Below, one piece after another: positions 23,360-35,165 of a stretch of 64,000 nt of DNA (positions are counted from its first letter, which is position 1; each line of letters opens with the position of its first letter). A model generated the notes under the pieces. It did no database searches and was not told the origin of the DNA. It was given only the letters and a program-made list of their open reading frames with translations. Where the stretch lies: positions 102,152,128 to 102,216,127 of the forward strand of contig NC_079873.1 of assembly GCF_023065955.2 (NCBI RefSeq). Reading direction: 5' to 3'. The position numbers were made by a program, and so were the translations under genes. Origin of the DNA: Ursus arctos (lineage: Eukaryota; Chordata; Mammalia; Carnivora; Ursidae).

Positions 23360-23499
23360 CCAGCAAGATGCTTCAACACTGGGGAGACTAGAAGCCAGTG
23401 TGCCTTCAAATGATATGCATATGCTACTCATTTATTCTGCAAGTGCTTAGTGAGCATTCCTTGCTTGCAAAATACTGTGCTAGGTGCTAAGAATAAAAA

Positions 23500-24016
23500 T
23501 TTCCTAAGGAAAAAAATGATTTTTTTCTTTGGACATAGCAACAAGTAACCCCCAGAGCCAGTTTTAAACCCGTTACTTTTGTCAGTGATGCCTTGTACTA
23601 GTAATCATGCTTCTGAAAGCCAACCAGTGGTAGCCCCATGCCTGGGAAAGTCAATCAGTCAACAGCAGATACACTCCAGTAACCATGTTGCCATAGCTAA
23701 AGATGTAAAGTCCCTAAACACTTTTGCTTCTGGATTGCACCAATGGATGAATTTCACATTTTCCAAAATCCTACATAAAGTGAATCATCTGCTTTTCTCA
23801 GATAATCTACACCTTAAAAGTGAAGCTTTCCCTTGCTTAAGCAAGCAATAAATTCAGCTTTTTGTTTCAGTCATTGCGTAGTATCCTTTAACAGTCCTAA
23901 AAGATGTTATATTAATGAGCCAAAGATGGCTTCTGTATATGAGTCCTATGTTGTTGACTTATTTATAGCAGGCTGGGATCCGTTAGCTCAAAAGCCAATA
24001 GGTACCAAATTCAACT
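23500..24016. other. unique DNA, nothing recognised
   Basis: No supported gene or repeat. Confidence 0.4.
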
Positions 24017-24034
24017 CTTTACACATCCAATTGT

Positions 24035-24248
24035 GTTTTTTTAAGATTTATTTAGTTACTTGAGAAAGAGAGAGAGAGCACATGCATAAGCAGAGGGAGG
24101 GGCAGAGGGAGAGGGAGAGAGAGAATCTCAAGCAGACTCCCTGCTGAGCACGGAGCCCAAGGCAGGGCCTGATTCCAGGCCCCTGAGGTCACAACCTGAG
24201 TCAAAACTAAGAGTTGGGTGCTTAACTGACAGAGCCACCCAGGCACCT
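24035..24248 (-). mobile_element. older carnivore SINE
   Basis: T-run and AAGATTTATTTAGTTACTTG at the left, purine-rich part, head CCACCCAGGCACCT at the right. Duplication of 18 bp, CTTTACACATCCAATTGT / CTTTATACATCCAGTTGT (24017-24034, 24249-24266), two mismatches. Confidence 0.92.
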
Positions 24249-24266
24249 CTTTATACATCCAGTTGT

Positions 24267-24953
24267 TTTAAATACAGCCCAAATAGGCAGATTTTTGCCA
24301 TTTAGAGCCTACCTGCTTATATACCCATAAGCCACTGCTGCCCTTCAGAGCTCTCTAACCCAGAGGATCCCCATTATACTGCTGAGGAACGTTACCTAGA
24401 CATGTAAGCTCCCTCTCAATTCTCCCTCTCCTGGAAGTTCTTTGCTGCCCTTCCCTCCTTCCTTTCTGGGTAGCGGCCGCTATATTGTAGCCTTTGGAAG
24501 GTTTCATGCCAGAAGGGACTTCTCCCCTACACCCACCCCATCCTCACCATGAAAATCTATCAAATTGTCAACCAAATAAATCTTATTGTGTGTTAATGAC
24601 AACTTGTGGTCATATATTTTTTCCTTGAACAGCCCCTATATTCCCTCAAACTCACTGCAAAGAGGAATGAGCTTGGCTTGACGTTCTGCCCTCCAGGAGT
24701 TCCCAGATTGATGAGGGAGTTATGACAAATCCATTTAGATCAGTGGCCAGTTGCTGGATATAAACTGTAAGTGGCCAAATTTGGAAGGAAGGAAGAGGTC
24801 ACTGTGGGCAGCTTCCTGGAAAATGTGGGAATTGAACTGCATAGTAAGACGACTAGGCAAAGAAAAGGATATAGAAACAAAAAGACAAAGCCAAGAGAAA
24901 ACAAGTCAAACCACTCATTGATAGAGTTTTTTTTTTAATTCTAAATCTTTTTC
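24267..24953. other. unique DNA, nothing recognised
   Basis: No supported gene. A stray AATAAA-rich sentence near 24570-24580 is not tied to any frame. Confidence 0.4.
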
Positions 24954-24968
24954 TAAAGATCTAGTAGA

Positions 24969-25073
24969 TGTGATGAGCACTGGGTGTTACATGCAACTGA
25001 TGAATTACAGAACTCTACATCTGAAACTAATGATGTACTATATGTTGGCTAACTGAATTTAAATAAAAAAGAA
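24969..25073 (+). mobile_element. LINE-1 3'-end stub
   Basis: About 105 bp of LINE-1 3' UTR ('gagcactgggtgttacatgc', 'tgatgtactatatgttggct') with A-rich tail. Perfect 15-bp duplication TAAAGATCTAGTAGA at 24954-24968 and 25074-25088. Confidence 0.92.
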
Positions 25074-25088
25074 TAAAGATCTAGTAGA

Positions 25089-26289
25089 ATTAGGTTTCCT
25101 AACACAGGCCAAATACTGAAAGCTAGTTTCTACTAAGTGGATCTGTATCTAAGTAGTGTTTCAAAGGTTTTTCCCCTTCCAGTGGTCACTAGTACATGAA
25201 AATGATTGCAAGCTAAGTAATGTGTGGATCACAACGCAGGACAGCTTGATGATCCACCTGTCCCCAGGTCTAAATAACTCCAGAGAGAAATAACCTTTAT
25301 AAACACAGAGGAAAGACTACATCCCACCATGGCTTTCCAAACACAAAAGAAATGTTCATAAATATTCTTTGATTTCTCTGGTAACAGCAGGTGCTCACAA
25401 GAAAATAAAACCATCCTTCCCCTGCTGTCCTCAGTCTTCCAAAGGCATCCAACTGTCCTGATCAGGTTATCCTCCTTGAAACAAAGTAACTTTTAATAAA
25501 GTGGATCGCTGGCAGGGAGAACCTGATATGATCACACACCTGTTATAATAGGATTTAATTCTGCTTCAGATGTGCTAGTTTTAATAAAAAAGGATTGAAC
25601 AAATCGAAAATAAATTACACTGAAAGGTCAGGCTTATTGCTTGTACAGTTATGTTAACTCCCCCACTGACACTTTTAGAGACTGTATTTATGAGACCTTT
25701 TGATTTGGGAAAGAGAGGTATAAAATACATCGACAATTTCCCCATTATTTGCTGCAGTATTTCATTTTCAAGTGTCACTTCCAAGCACTTAAGTATGGCA
25801 TTCTTTAACAGGAGTAAATCTAAAAAGTATGAGTTGTTTACAGAATGCTGTTATTCAATGTATTAATAAAACAAGATTTTCTATCCAGTGGAAAGTTTGA
25901 AAAATCCTGCCAGAGTTTATGCAGCATATAATTCACTTTAGTGCATGTGGAGCATTTATTAAGAATGCATTGGCTCCTAATTTGAATGAATATATTCTTC
26001 TGACACAGCATCCCTTCTGCCAGAGGGAAACCTGCTTGATTTACTAACTAGGGATAGATAGACCAATGACCCACCCAAGATTATTTTCCTGATCTTTCTA
26101 ATGGGACATTCAAAAGTACAGTGAGTTTGTTTCTTTGCTCAGCCTCAATTTAATAAGTGTTATTCTAAATGTCCTTCCTTATTCCTAGGTCAGTTTCATG
26201 ATCTATCCATCAGACATAACAGAATGTTGAAGGGGACTTCTATTATTGTTCCAAAATTGGTGACTATGGTCCAAAGCTGAGGACAAGTA
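25089..26289. other. unique DNA, nothing recognised
   Basis: No supported gene or repeat. Confidence 0.4.
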
Positions 26290-26526
26290 ATAATAATAAC
26301 AATGACCACTTGCATGACATTTATTATGTACCAGGCACCATACTAAGTGCTTTATAAACCTTAATCCAATTAGTTCTCACAATAACCCTATAATGTAAAC
26401 ATTATTATTACCCCTATTATAGATATGAGGAAACTGAGGCAGAGAAAAGTTAAGTGAGCTGTGCAGTGACACAGTTTTTAACTGCAAGAGCCAGGACTTG
26501 AACTCAGGGACTCTAGCTCCAGACTT
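26290..26526 (+). mobile_element. MIR SINE, near complete
   Basis: 'atttattatgtaccaggcac', 'tactaagtgctttataaacc', 'ctcacaataaccctataatg', 'gaggaaactgaggcagagaa' and 'aggacttgaactcagggact' follow MIR from end to end. Confidence 0.88.
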
Positions 26527-27989
26527 GAAGTGTCTTGTCACCTAGATTACCTCATAGTCTAAAGAGGGCCACCAACAGATGGGACCAGATATTTCCCCCC
26601 AGGGCTTACTGGACATACTGTCATCTACCATCCTCAACCACCTTCCACTTCCAGTCTACTCCCCTGAGGCCTGGAGGAAGAGAAAGAGAAATTTATTAGA
26701 GTTTTCAGCCTGGTGGAAAAAAGGAAAAGTTTCTTCTCTCCCTCCCACCAAAGTCAAGTAAAAGAGGGAGTAGTCCCTAAGAGAATCTCTCATAGATTTA
26801 GGAAGAATCTGTAAGAAGAGTGGACTAGAATCTTGTTCTCAGGAGGATGCTTTAAGAGTGTAGACCTTGTATACTTACTCTCATGTCTTTGGGTGGAACA
26901 AGGTGAGAATCCTTAAGGGAGTATAATATAGGTTCTCTAAGGGCAGAGGGTGTTTGTGAATATGGAGGCTGGGGTCTGCTCCCCACCTGAAGATTTCTGA
27001 AGGCAGGCAACTTCCTAGAGTAGTCCATCTCAATAGGATGTTAAACGATTGTAGCCTAAGGTAACCCAGGAGAACAGAATAATACTCCCACCATAGATCC
27101 TCGATGCCCTTGAAAGTCAAAGAAATGGACCCCAGCAGTTCTGTGATTCCAGGTAAAGGAGCATGAAGTAGGAGAGCAGGAGCCTTAGTGCTACACAGGC
27201 AGCTTCATGACCAATAGCCATGGCAACCCACCCAGCAAAGAGGTTAGGCACATGGACTTCTGGGAATGACTGTGAGAGACCAGGCTGCTCCTCTCTGAGA
27301 GAGTTCTCAGTAACAGGATACTTCAGTGAAGCCATCCATCACTCCCACAGGAGCCATGTACACAGCCTCTGCACACAGAGAATAAAAACATAGCAGCAGA
27401 AACTACCAGCAAGAGCTAGAAGCAAATCTAGCCAGGGTGTGGCCAGGGGTATATCCCTACACTTACAAGACAACTAGAAAGCAATACCAGAGAAGATAAA
27501 TTACAAGCAGGAGAGGTAATAATGGAGGAGAATAATACTGTGACCCTGCATCTTCTCCTAGTTCTCTAATCCACTCATCTGCATAGCAATAGGGCAAGGA
27601 GCAATCTTTGAGTCAGATATGAAATTGGAACCTTTTAATAGACTAAATTTGACTAACTGAAAAGGACCAGAAGGTTATGAATAAAAAGAACTCAACAAAG
27701 CAAATTTGGAATGAATGTTCAGTACACATGAACCCTTTACATGTTAATACCCCTAGTAACTTCATATTCCTCAGTGAGCCAGTTATATTAGAATTCCAAA
27801 TGGGGGAATGACAGTAGGTGCTTCTTCAGCAGGCTGTAGTAGCATGGAAATTACTCTTTCAGCCTTTGACTTCAAAGATTATAAATCTTTATAAACATCC
27901 TGACATTCCATGGCTCATTTTCAGCTTGTCATTCCTGGATTTATGAACAACAGTTGTTGTCCAGACCACCAGCCTAGGTTGGAATACAG

Positions 27990-27990
<1 letters not shown>
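26527..27990. other. unique DNA, nothing recognised
   Basis: About 1.46 kb with no repeat family I recognise and no credible exon. Confidence 0.4.

Positions 27991-28036
<46 letters not shown>
27991..28036 (+). repeat. (CA)n microsatellite
   Basis: About 23 uninterrupted CA units, followed by AACAGTAAC. Confidence 0.97.
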
Positions 28037-28042
<6 letters not shown>

Positions 28043-28169
28043 AACAAAATTGCCCTTCTCTGGCTCAGTTCCCACTTGCAGAATTAGAGGAATGCTAGCC
28101 CCACTTAAATTCCTCTTTCTGGCTCAAGTTAACTATGGTGAAGGATAAAGGAGGAAGGATCCTTGGGGT

Positions 28170-28224
28170 TTTTTTCGTTCATTTGTTCGTTTCTTTGTTT
28201 TTGTTTGTTTGTTTGTTTGTTTGC
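28170..28224 (+). repeat. (GTTT)n microsatellite
   Basis: Imperfect then pure GTTT/TTTG units (TTTGTTTGTTTGTTTG). Confidence 0.9.
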
Positions 28225-29087
28225 CACATCTGCCTTAGGCCTTATATCCACATGGTTCCTGGAGACCAGGTCCTGGACATTATCTCTGGGGCCTACCATA
28301 CTGTCACTGTCCAAAGAATCTACTACTATTTGCTGTCACAGCACTCTAACTCCATAGTAGTTGGTGTCATCACCACTACTGCAGCAGGCCTCTTCTGTAT
28401 TTGCACTCTTAGTCTCATACAGAAATACCACACCAGAATGTGCTGGTACATTCCAGATACTACTTGGGAGCCTCTTCTCCCTCAGACTCTGACATTTGTC
28501 CCAAAGGAATATAGCAACAGCCTATATGAATGTCAACCCACCACAATGCCCTTGATAATCCCTCTCTTCACACCCTAGCATTATCCCTAAACCAAGCTGG
28601 TGGATCCTAACTCTGTTACCAACATGAGCTCCTAATAATATTAGATATGTATTGTGCAAGTGTTCTGTGGTCAAGCACTGTGATCATTGTATTACCACAC
28701 TGAATTCTCGAAACTACTCTATTAGTTCCTGGTTAGGATTAGTTTTGTATGGAAAAGTAGAAATGAAAAGGAAGTAATAGTGACTTAAACAACATGGGGC
28801 ATAGTTTCCTCTCATGTTCAAGTAGGACTGGTATGATACCCCTACTATGTCAGAGACCTAGATTCCTATTCTATTACTCCATCTTGACAATTTCAGCCTT
28901 GGTTGGCTACTAGGGTTTTAGTCATTTTTGATCCCATTCCATCCAGCAGAAAGTAGAAAAGGAATGGGAAAGGCATGCCCCTCCTTATTAAGGACATTTC
29001 CTACAAGTTGTACATACTGCTTATGCTTATAACCAATTGACCAGAACTTAGTCACATGGTTACACCTAGTTGCAAAAGTGGCTGGGA
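28225..29087. other. unique DNA, nothing recognised
   Basis: Includes an open frame of 147 codons (28135-28578) with no domain I recognise; its start lies in the GTTT repeat. No other feature. Confidence 0.4.
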
Positions 29088-29097
29088 AATGTAGTTC

Positions 29098-29120
29098 TTT
29101 TTCTTTCTTTTTCTTTCTTC

Positions 29121-29162
<42 letters not shown>

Positions 29163-29374
29163 ATTTTTTTTTTAAAAAAAGAGAGGGGTGGGGAGGGGCA
29201 GAGAGAGAGGGAGAGAGAGAGTCTTAAGCAGGCTCCATGCCCAGCATGGAACCCAAGGTGGGACTCTATCTCACCATGCAGAGATCATGACCTGAGCCAA
29301 AATCAAGAGTCAGGATCATGACCTAAGCCAAAATCAAGAGTCAGATGCTCAACTGACTGAGCCACCCAGGTGAC
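29098..29374 (-). mobile_element. older SINE with (CTTT)n tail and internal duplication
   Basis: The left end is a (CTTT)n array (29098-29161), the complement of a GAAA-type tail. The body reads in reverse, with head GAGCCACCCAGGTGACC at the right. A 31-bp unit beginning GATCATGACCTGAGCC is repeated in tandem at 29283-29313 and 29314-29344. Duplication ATGTAGTTCTT on both sides (29087-29097 and about 29376-29386). Confidence 0.87.
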
Positions 29375-29623
29375 CCATGTAGTTCTTATTCTTGAATATG
29401 TAGCCAGCTGAAGAACCGGGGTTCTATTGCTGACGAAGGAGAATATATTTGGGAGATAATTAGCAATCACTATCACAAGGCTCCCACATATGACTTTGCA
29501 TTTTGTGGGTTTAGAAGATCTGAGACAAAGATGGGAGATGAAGTCTAGCCAGTGTCCACTAGCCAAACCAGTGTTCCCTAGCTCAAGGTTCTATCAGCCC
29601 AAAAGATGGGGTGCCTTTTTGTA

Positions 29624-29702
29624 TTAGGTTGAACCATATGAAATCATCATTTTTATAGGCCAAAATGATGGAATATAAGCGATTTTATATGGTTCAACCT
29701 AA
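29624..29702. mobile_element. 79-bp hairpin MITE, mariner-like
   Basis: Inverted ends of 22 bp (start TTAGGTTGAACCATATGAAA) with one mismatch. The middle also folds (ATCATTTT against AAAATGAT). TA dinucleotides flank it at 29622-29623 and 29703-29704. Size, ends and TA duplication resemble the MADE1 class of Tc1/mariner MITEs, though the sequence differs. Confidence 0.85.
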
Positions 29703-29704
29703 TA

Positions 29705-30719
29705 ATACAACCTTACCATTACTCTGCCTATTGGGAAAGAAGCAAGTCCCTTTATTGCCCAATGACTAAATGCTAAATGTTTAGCAACCAGCTCTCTGAG
29801 GAAAAAAAGCCCTTATTTGCAGTATTTGCTGATTTCCATGATGAAAATATTCTTACTATTGCCAATCTCAAACCTTCAACTTGACATCACTGAACACAGA
29901 GTTGGGAAGATATATGCAATAGCACACCAATACACAGTATTCCCACACACAAATATGAGTGAATAATCTCAAGAACATATATAAGCAAAATGTAATAAAA
30001 CAATTAGGAAGCAATGACTTTTGTGTATTTGTTTTAAATATAATTTTAAGTTTATACAATTTAATTTTTAATAATGGCTCTGCTTAAAAATTAGCTTGCA
30101 AATTTTCCTGAAAAGTTAACAATTAGCTCTTGTAAGCCAGAATGAGCTGGCTCTAGTATATCCTTGGCTAATGGTCATAGTCCAATTATCCAGTCATTTG
30201 ACCTGCCCAGCAAACTCCTTGCTTCCTTCTCTAAACTAATACCTAGCTACCCACCTGTCCAGCCCTCCAGATGTGTATGAGTTAACTGAATTTTATAGCT
30301 TAGGCTACACCCTGAGATTTCTGTCCGTATATCAGCACTTTTTTAGCTTCTTCTATTTATCTTTTTAGCCTATACTACCCCTTGGGGTAATAAAATTTAT
30401 ATGTACTCTCCACTGGGTGAAGTCTATATTTCTTTATTTTTTTTGTTGTTGTAAAATTATGTCATTAGTCCTCTAACTTCAGAAAGGGCCTCTATCTGTC
30501 CTTTCTAGGATCCAACATAGACAACAGCTCCTTTTTCTCTTTCTCCCCATCCTTCCACCCCTGCTCCTGATAACAAAAATCTCTATCCTGTAACCCATAT
30601 TTTCTCTACATTGAGAAAGCCTAATATTTTGTCCTTGTGGTCAACTGTATCCACCCACCCATCCATCCAGAAAATTTAATCCCATAATCTCCTTGGCTGT
30701 ATCTCCACCTTCATTATGG
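29705..30719. other. unique DNA, nothing recognised
   Basis: No supported gene or repeat. Confidence 0.4.
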
Positions 30720-31412
30720 TTTACAGATTAAGCATTTTAAAGTCCACATAAGGCCCTTCATGAAGGCCATATAAATCCATTTTCAGGAATTCAAATTTTG
30801 TCACTTCCTACCTCACATTTGACATTTCAGCAACAATGAAAAGCCTGGAGTTGCTTACACTCTCCCAGGTGTTCCTTGCCTTGTGATGCTGCTTTTCTCT
30901 CTGCCTGAAATGCCCTTTCCTCCTTTCCCTACCCCACACAATCATGTTCACCTGTCAAATGCTTGTTCGTCTCTCTTCTTCTCCTCCACAAAGCCTTCCC
31001 TGATACCTCAAGAATTCATTTATTTCAATTCATTAATTTCTCCACTGCACAGTGTCTTTACTATACATAATTCTGCTGTTATGTGATAAATAGGTTGCCA
31101 AATTTAGCAAATAAAAATACAGGACACCCAGTTAAATTTTAGACGAATAATGAATTATTTTTAGTATAAGTATGTCCCATGTGACATTTAGAACATATTT
31201 ATGTTAGAAATTATTTATCTCAAATTCAAACTTAATTGGGCATCCTGTATTTTATCTAGCAACTCTAATGACACCACACTAACATTTCTTTCTGGTGGCT
31301 CATCTATGGGTTCTTTGAGGGCAGGGATTTTGGCTTGTTCACCTATATATCCTTAGCACCATGCAGTCCTTAGCACATGGTAAGAGCTCACTAAATGCTT
31401 TTGGAACTACAT
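30720..31412 (+). mobile_element. L2 LINE 3' part, split by a MITE
   Basis: 'ctctctgcctgaaatgccct', 'cacaaagccttccctgatac', then after the insertion 'tgggttctttgagggcaggg' and 'ccttagcaccatgcagtcc' follow the L2 3' region. The insert is at 31093-31266. Confidence 0.75.
31093..31266. mobile_element. palindromic non-autonomous DNA transposon
   Basis: Left end GTTGCCAAATTTAGCAAATA and right end (reverse complement) GTTGCTAGATAAAATACAGG; shared inner block ACAGGAYRCCCARTTAA. A second copy is at 37580-37866. I do not name the family. Confidence 0.7.
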
Positions 31413-31417
31413 TTGGG

Positions 31418-31712
31418 TACTATTTTATACCATTTGAACTAGTTTACATGTAACATCTTATTGAATCTCACAAAAATCCTGTGAGGTTAAAAAAAATGAA
31501 TCATGGAACACTACATTAAAAGTTAATGATGTACTGTATGGTGACTAACATATCATAATTTAAAAAAAGGTATCATTGTCTTCATTATACCAGTGATGAA
31601 ACTGGGGGCCAGAGAGAAGTGATTTACCCAAGACCATTCAATGTGACCACTACACAGTCAGAACTGAGACCAGGTCCTTCTGAGTCCCTAGTTCTTTACA
31701 CTAAACCACATC
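31418..31712 (+). mobile_element. MIR SINE, split by a LINE-1 stub
   Basis: 'tacatgtaacatcttattga', 'ctcacaaaaatcctgtgagg' left; 'accagtgatgaaactggggg', 'gagagaagtgatttacccaa' and 'actgagaccaggtccttctg' right of the LINE-1 stub. Confidence 0.72.
31496..31567 (+). mobile_element. LINE-1 3'-end stub
   Basis: About 70 bp of LINE-1 3' end ('aatgaatcatggaacactac', 'gatgtactgtatggtgacta') with A-run, inside a MIR. Confidence 0.82.
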
Positions 31713-32649
31713 GTTGTTTTTCTGTATGTGGCCACAGATTTTATGCAACTTTGCAATTTTCAGAACTATTTCTAAGCTTTAAATAAATGATCATACTTGC
31801 TTTGGTTTTAAATGATATTATGCCTCCATTGGTATAGCAATGACTTTAATATAGCTTGAGGTACTTGAAGTTGAGCCTAGTGAATTTTTAATTAGGTATC
31901 AATCAAATGGAGGACTGGTTATAAAGCATCATTTTCCAGTAAAGTCAGCAACATGGTAAATGATTTTATTGGTAAACCATGAACTTTTTTACATATTTAT
32001 TATTATTATGTCAATATGGGTTTTCTCTATCTGCATATGTATAGCAGCTGACAATATCAGCTACATTATTACTTTGGTTTCCTCTGCTTGGCTAGCTTTT
32101 CAGTTGTGGTAAGTGAAGTCTGCATTCCCTGTCTCAGCACTTTTGAAGAAGTGGCAGTTACAGTAAAACTTATATTAACTTACACCCAAGTAATGAACCC
32201 TCTGTTAATTGAAAATTTTCTGCACTTAGTGCTCATGAAAAAAAAAAAGAGGCAATTATGCAAAGATGGACTGACAAACATTTTCCCCCCAGAAACATCT
32301 GACATTGGTCTGTTCAGTCCAATTTCCTGTACTACCTATTTCCATCTAGAGTTCTATACAGTAATGAGTGATCAACACCTTGGCCTTTATAAAGGACCCA
32401 GCTTTCTACGAGGTGTTGTGGGGTTCAAAAGAGGCAGAAAGAAAATAATATTTATTAAATGACTACTATAAACATCTCTGGAAAGATTTTCAAGAAACTG
32501 GTAGTTGTGGTTGTCTCCTGGGAGGGAAAGTGAGTGACTAACTGGGGGACAGGGGCAAGTGCAAGGCTATTTTGCACTATATTTATTCCCTTGTGTACAT
32601 TTTGAAATTTTTATCATGTACCTGCATTACCTAATCAAAGAAATTAAAC
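31713..32649. other. unique DNA, nothing recognised
   Basis: No supported gene; the 124-codon open frame at 32088-32462 shows no domain and includes an A-run. Confidence 0.4.
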
Positions 32650-32654
32650 ATTAT

Positions 32655-32903
32655 TTTTTAATTTATTTTTATTATGTTAGTCACCATACAGTACATCCTT
32701 AGTTTTTGATGTAGTGTTCCATGTTTCATTGTTTGCGTATAACACCCAGTGCTCCATGCAATATGTGCCCTCCTTAATACCCATCACCGAGCTAGCCCAT
32801 TCCCCACCCCCCTCCCCTCTGAAGCCCTCAGTTTGTTTCCCGGAGTCCATAGTCTCTCATGGTTCATCTACCCCTGTTTCCCCCCCTTCATTTTTCCCTT
32901 CCT
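32655..32903 (-). mobile_element. LINE-1 3' end
   Basis: TTATGTTAGTCACCATACAG, then the C-rich complement of the G tract (CCCCACCCCCCTCCCC), ending in CCTTCCT. It carries a SINE at its 5'-truncated edge. Confidence 0.9.
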
Positions 32904-32920
32904 GAGAGAAAATATTTTTA

Positions 32921-33104
32921 AAGATTTTATTTATTCGACAGAGATAGAGACAGCCAGCGAGAGAGGGAACACAAGTAGGGGGAGTGGGAGAGGAAGAAGC
33001 AGGCTCATAGCGGAGGAGCCTGATGTGGGGCTCAATCCCATAACACCGGGATCACGCCCTGAGCTGAAGGCAGATGCTTAACTGCTGTGCCACCCAGGCG
33101 CCCC
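32921..33104 (-). mobile_element. young SINE
   Basis: AAAGATTTTATTTATTCGAC at the left, head CCACCCAGGCGCCCC at the right. Perfect 17-bp duplication GAGAGAAAATATTTTTA (32904-32920, 33105-33121). Confidence 0.94.
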
Positions 33105-33527
33105 GAGAGAAAATATTTTTAATCAGCTTTGGAGTTCTGTATCAACACTGGCCAGAACCAACTTCTAAGATTTGTATATCTCCCCTTCTGCAAAATGAAC
33201 CGAATTTTTAAAGTATGTAGCTTTTCTATACTTGAATTTGCTTTACAGAATGAATAATAAATCTAAAGCTAAGGATTCCGGTTGTTGTTAATGCTGCATT
33301 GGTTTGTAGACTGGACACACAGGTTTTAATGCCACACCATCACATGTCGGGTCTGTATCCCACATCCCATAGCTACAGAAAACTAGATCTACCTAAATAT
33401 TGCCTTTTATTCCAAGTCACTACCACATCATCAACACGAACACACTACTCTCTGCTATGCCCTTGAGACTTACAGGTTCCCATCCTTATTATATTTCGGA
33501 AACACTATAAAGGTTAATGCATTCCTC

Positions 33528-33658
33528 TTTTTTTTTTTAAGTAGACTCCATGCCCAGCGTGGAGCCCAATGCAGGTCTCGAACTCATCTCCCTGAGATCA
33601 AGACCAGAGCTGAGATCAAGAGTCAGACACTCAACCAACTGAGCCACCCAGGCACCTG
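33528..33658 (-). mobile_element. older SINE, internally deleted
   Basis: T-run joins directly to AAGTAGACTCCATGCCCAGC; the tail and CT-rich part are missing. Head GAGCCACCCAGGCACCT at the right. Confidence 0.85.
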
Positions 33659-33679
33659 ACTCATTCATCTTGATAACAA

Positions 33680-33810
33680 TCTGGTTACGTAGAAACGACC
33701 TGCTCCATTTTATATTTGAAGGAAGTTAAGATTCTGGGACTCGAACTTGCCCAAAGGCAAACAAAGCATGGCAGAGCCGGGCTTACACTCACATCTGTTC
33801 AGCATCAATG
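33680..33810 (+). mobile_element. MIR-like fragment
   Basis: 'ctgctccattttatatttga', 'ctcgaacttgcccaaaggca' and 'gcagagccgggcttacactc' resemble the MIR core and 3' part; weak. Confidence 0.5.
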
Positions 33811-34003
33811 CAGGTGCTGAATACCTTCGCTCCACAGGTCTGAAAGCCCCCCTCTCCTCTCCGCACCTCTGAATTCACATCAGGAAAAGGAAGAGGCTGG
33901 AACCCACCTTCTCATGGTCCTGCCAGCCCCAGCATGTGTTTCCTTGGACACACCCCGGTAGGCTCGCCCCGTTTCTCTGTTGCTGGGTTTTGTCTGGGTC
34001 TTT

Positions 34004-34093
34004 CTTTTTTTTTTTTTATAATTTTTTTATTATGTTAGTCACCATACAGTACATCCCTAGTTTTTGATGTAAAGTTCCATGATTCATTACTTA
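34004..34093 (-). mobile_element. LINE-1 3'-end stub
   Basis: Poly-T, TTATGTTAGTCACCATACAG, TTTTTGATGTAAAGTTCCAT, GATTCATTACTTA. Confidence 0.88.
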
Positions 34094-34290
34094 ATGCCCA
34101 CTATGTTCTTTGCATGATCTAATAAATTCTCAGTGACCTTTTAAGATAATAATTGTTATCTCTGTCTTTATAAAGAGAAAACGAGCTCAGAGAATTTAGG
34201 TTACTTGCCTCAGCTCACACTAGTTAAGTGAGTGAACAAGAATCCAAACAAAGGTCTGCTTTATTCCAAAGTTATGCTAACTATGCAGCT
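34094..34290 (+). mobile_element. MIR SINE
   Basis: 'tgcatgatctaataaattct', 'gataataattgttatctctg', 'agctcagagaatttaggtta' and 'cacactagttaagtgagtga' follow MIR. Confidence 0.65.
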
Positions 34291-34691
34291 CCTCAAAGAA
34301 AATGAAAGCCCAGTATTTGTCCTCAATGACAATTTTGTTGGAGAAATAAGACACAAAACTCTGTAGGGTTAATTACCATATTTCACTGATCCTAAGAAAC
34401 ACATTTAAAATGTTGTAAAATTAGGATGTGTCTTCTAATGAGTGGCATGTTGTAACATATTTGGTGGTGTTTTATTTTTCTTAGTGATTCATAAGATAAT
34501 GGTGTATTTTTCCACCAGTGGCATCTTGGAGTCAATGAAATATGGTTCCAAAATAATGCTGAAAATTACAAAGTCTGAACAGACAGCGCAAGCAGTAAGT
34601 GCTATAGTTCTGAGGAAAGAGTGCCCTCTTCTGTAAGAGTTACTAGGAAAGGCTTTGCACTGATTAGAACCAAGCTTCAGTGATTGGGAGT
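34291..34691. other. unique DNA, nothing recognised
   Basis: No supported gene or repeat. Confidence 0.4.
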
Positions 34692-35165
34692 GTGTCTGTT
34701 ACCTATTCCCACAATGCTGCTGTGCAATAAGCCACCCTAAAACTCAGTAGCTCAAAACAACAATCATTTATTATTGCTCTCAAGTATATAGTTTAGCTGG
34801 GAAGTTCTGATCATCTAGGCTGGATTTGTTCATATGTCTAGAGTCTACTGAAGTCAGCTGAATGGTCTTGGCTAGCCTCATTCACGTCTAGAAGATCAGC
34901 TGAGTATTGGTTGATCTAGTTTGGCCTCAACTTGAGTGAGGAGTAGTTTTTCACATACCACCAGCAGGCTAGCCGAAGCGTGTTCTCATGGATAAGGTAA
35001 GGGAACAAAAGCACAGATGCAAGAATGAGCAGGAAGAAATGGAAGCCTCTGTTTCCACCATGTTTGTTAACATACTGTTGGGCAAAGCATGATATGGCTG
35101 AACCCAGAGTCCAGAGATGGGACAGAACATACTGCCTACAATGGGACAGATGAAGAATTAGGTCC
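34692..35165. mobile_element. old interspersed repeat, family not named
   Basis: 'aaactcagtagctcaaaaca', then 'acaatcatttattattgctc' and 'tagctgggaagttctgatca' look like a common mammalian dispersed repeat; I cannot name it. Bounds approximate. Confidence 0.5.

Noticed and set aside
28135..28578. 147-codon open frame
   Set aside because: Starts in a GTTT microsatellite and shows no domain, splice pattern or similarity that I recognise.
32088..32462. 124-codon open frame
   Set aside because: Crosses an A-run, has no domain and lies in plain AT-rich DNA.
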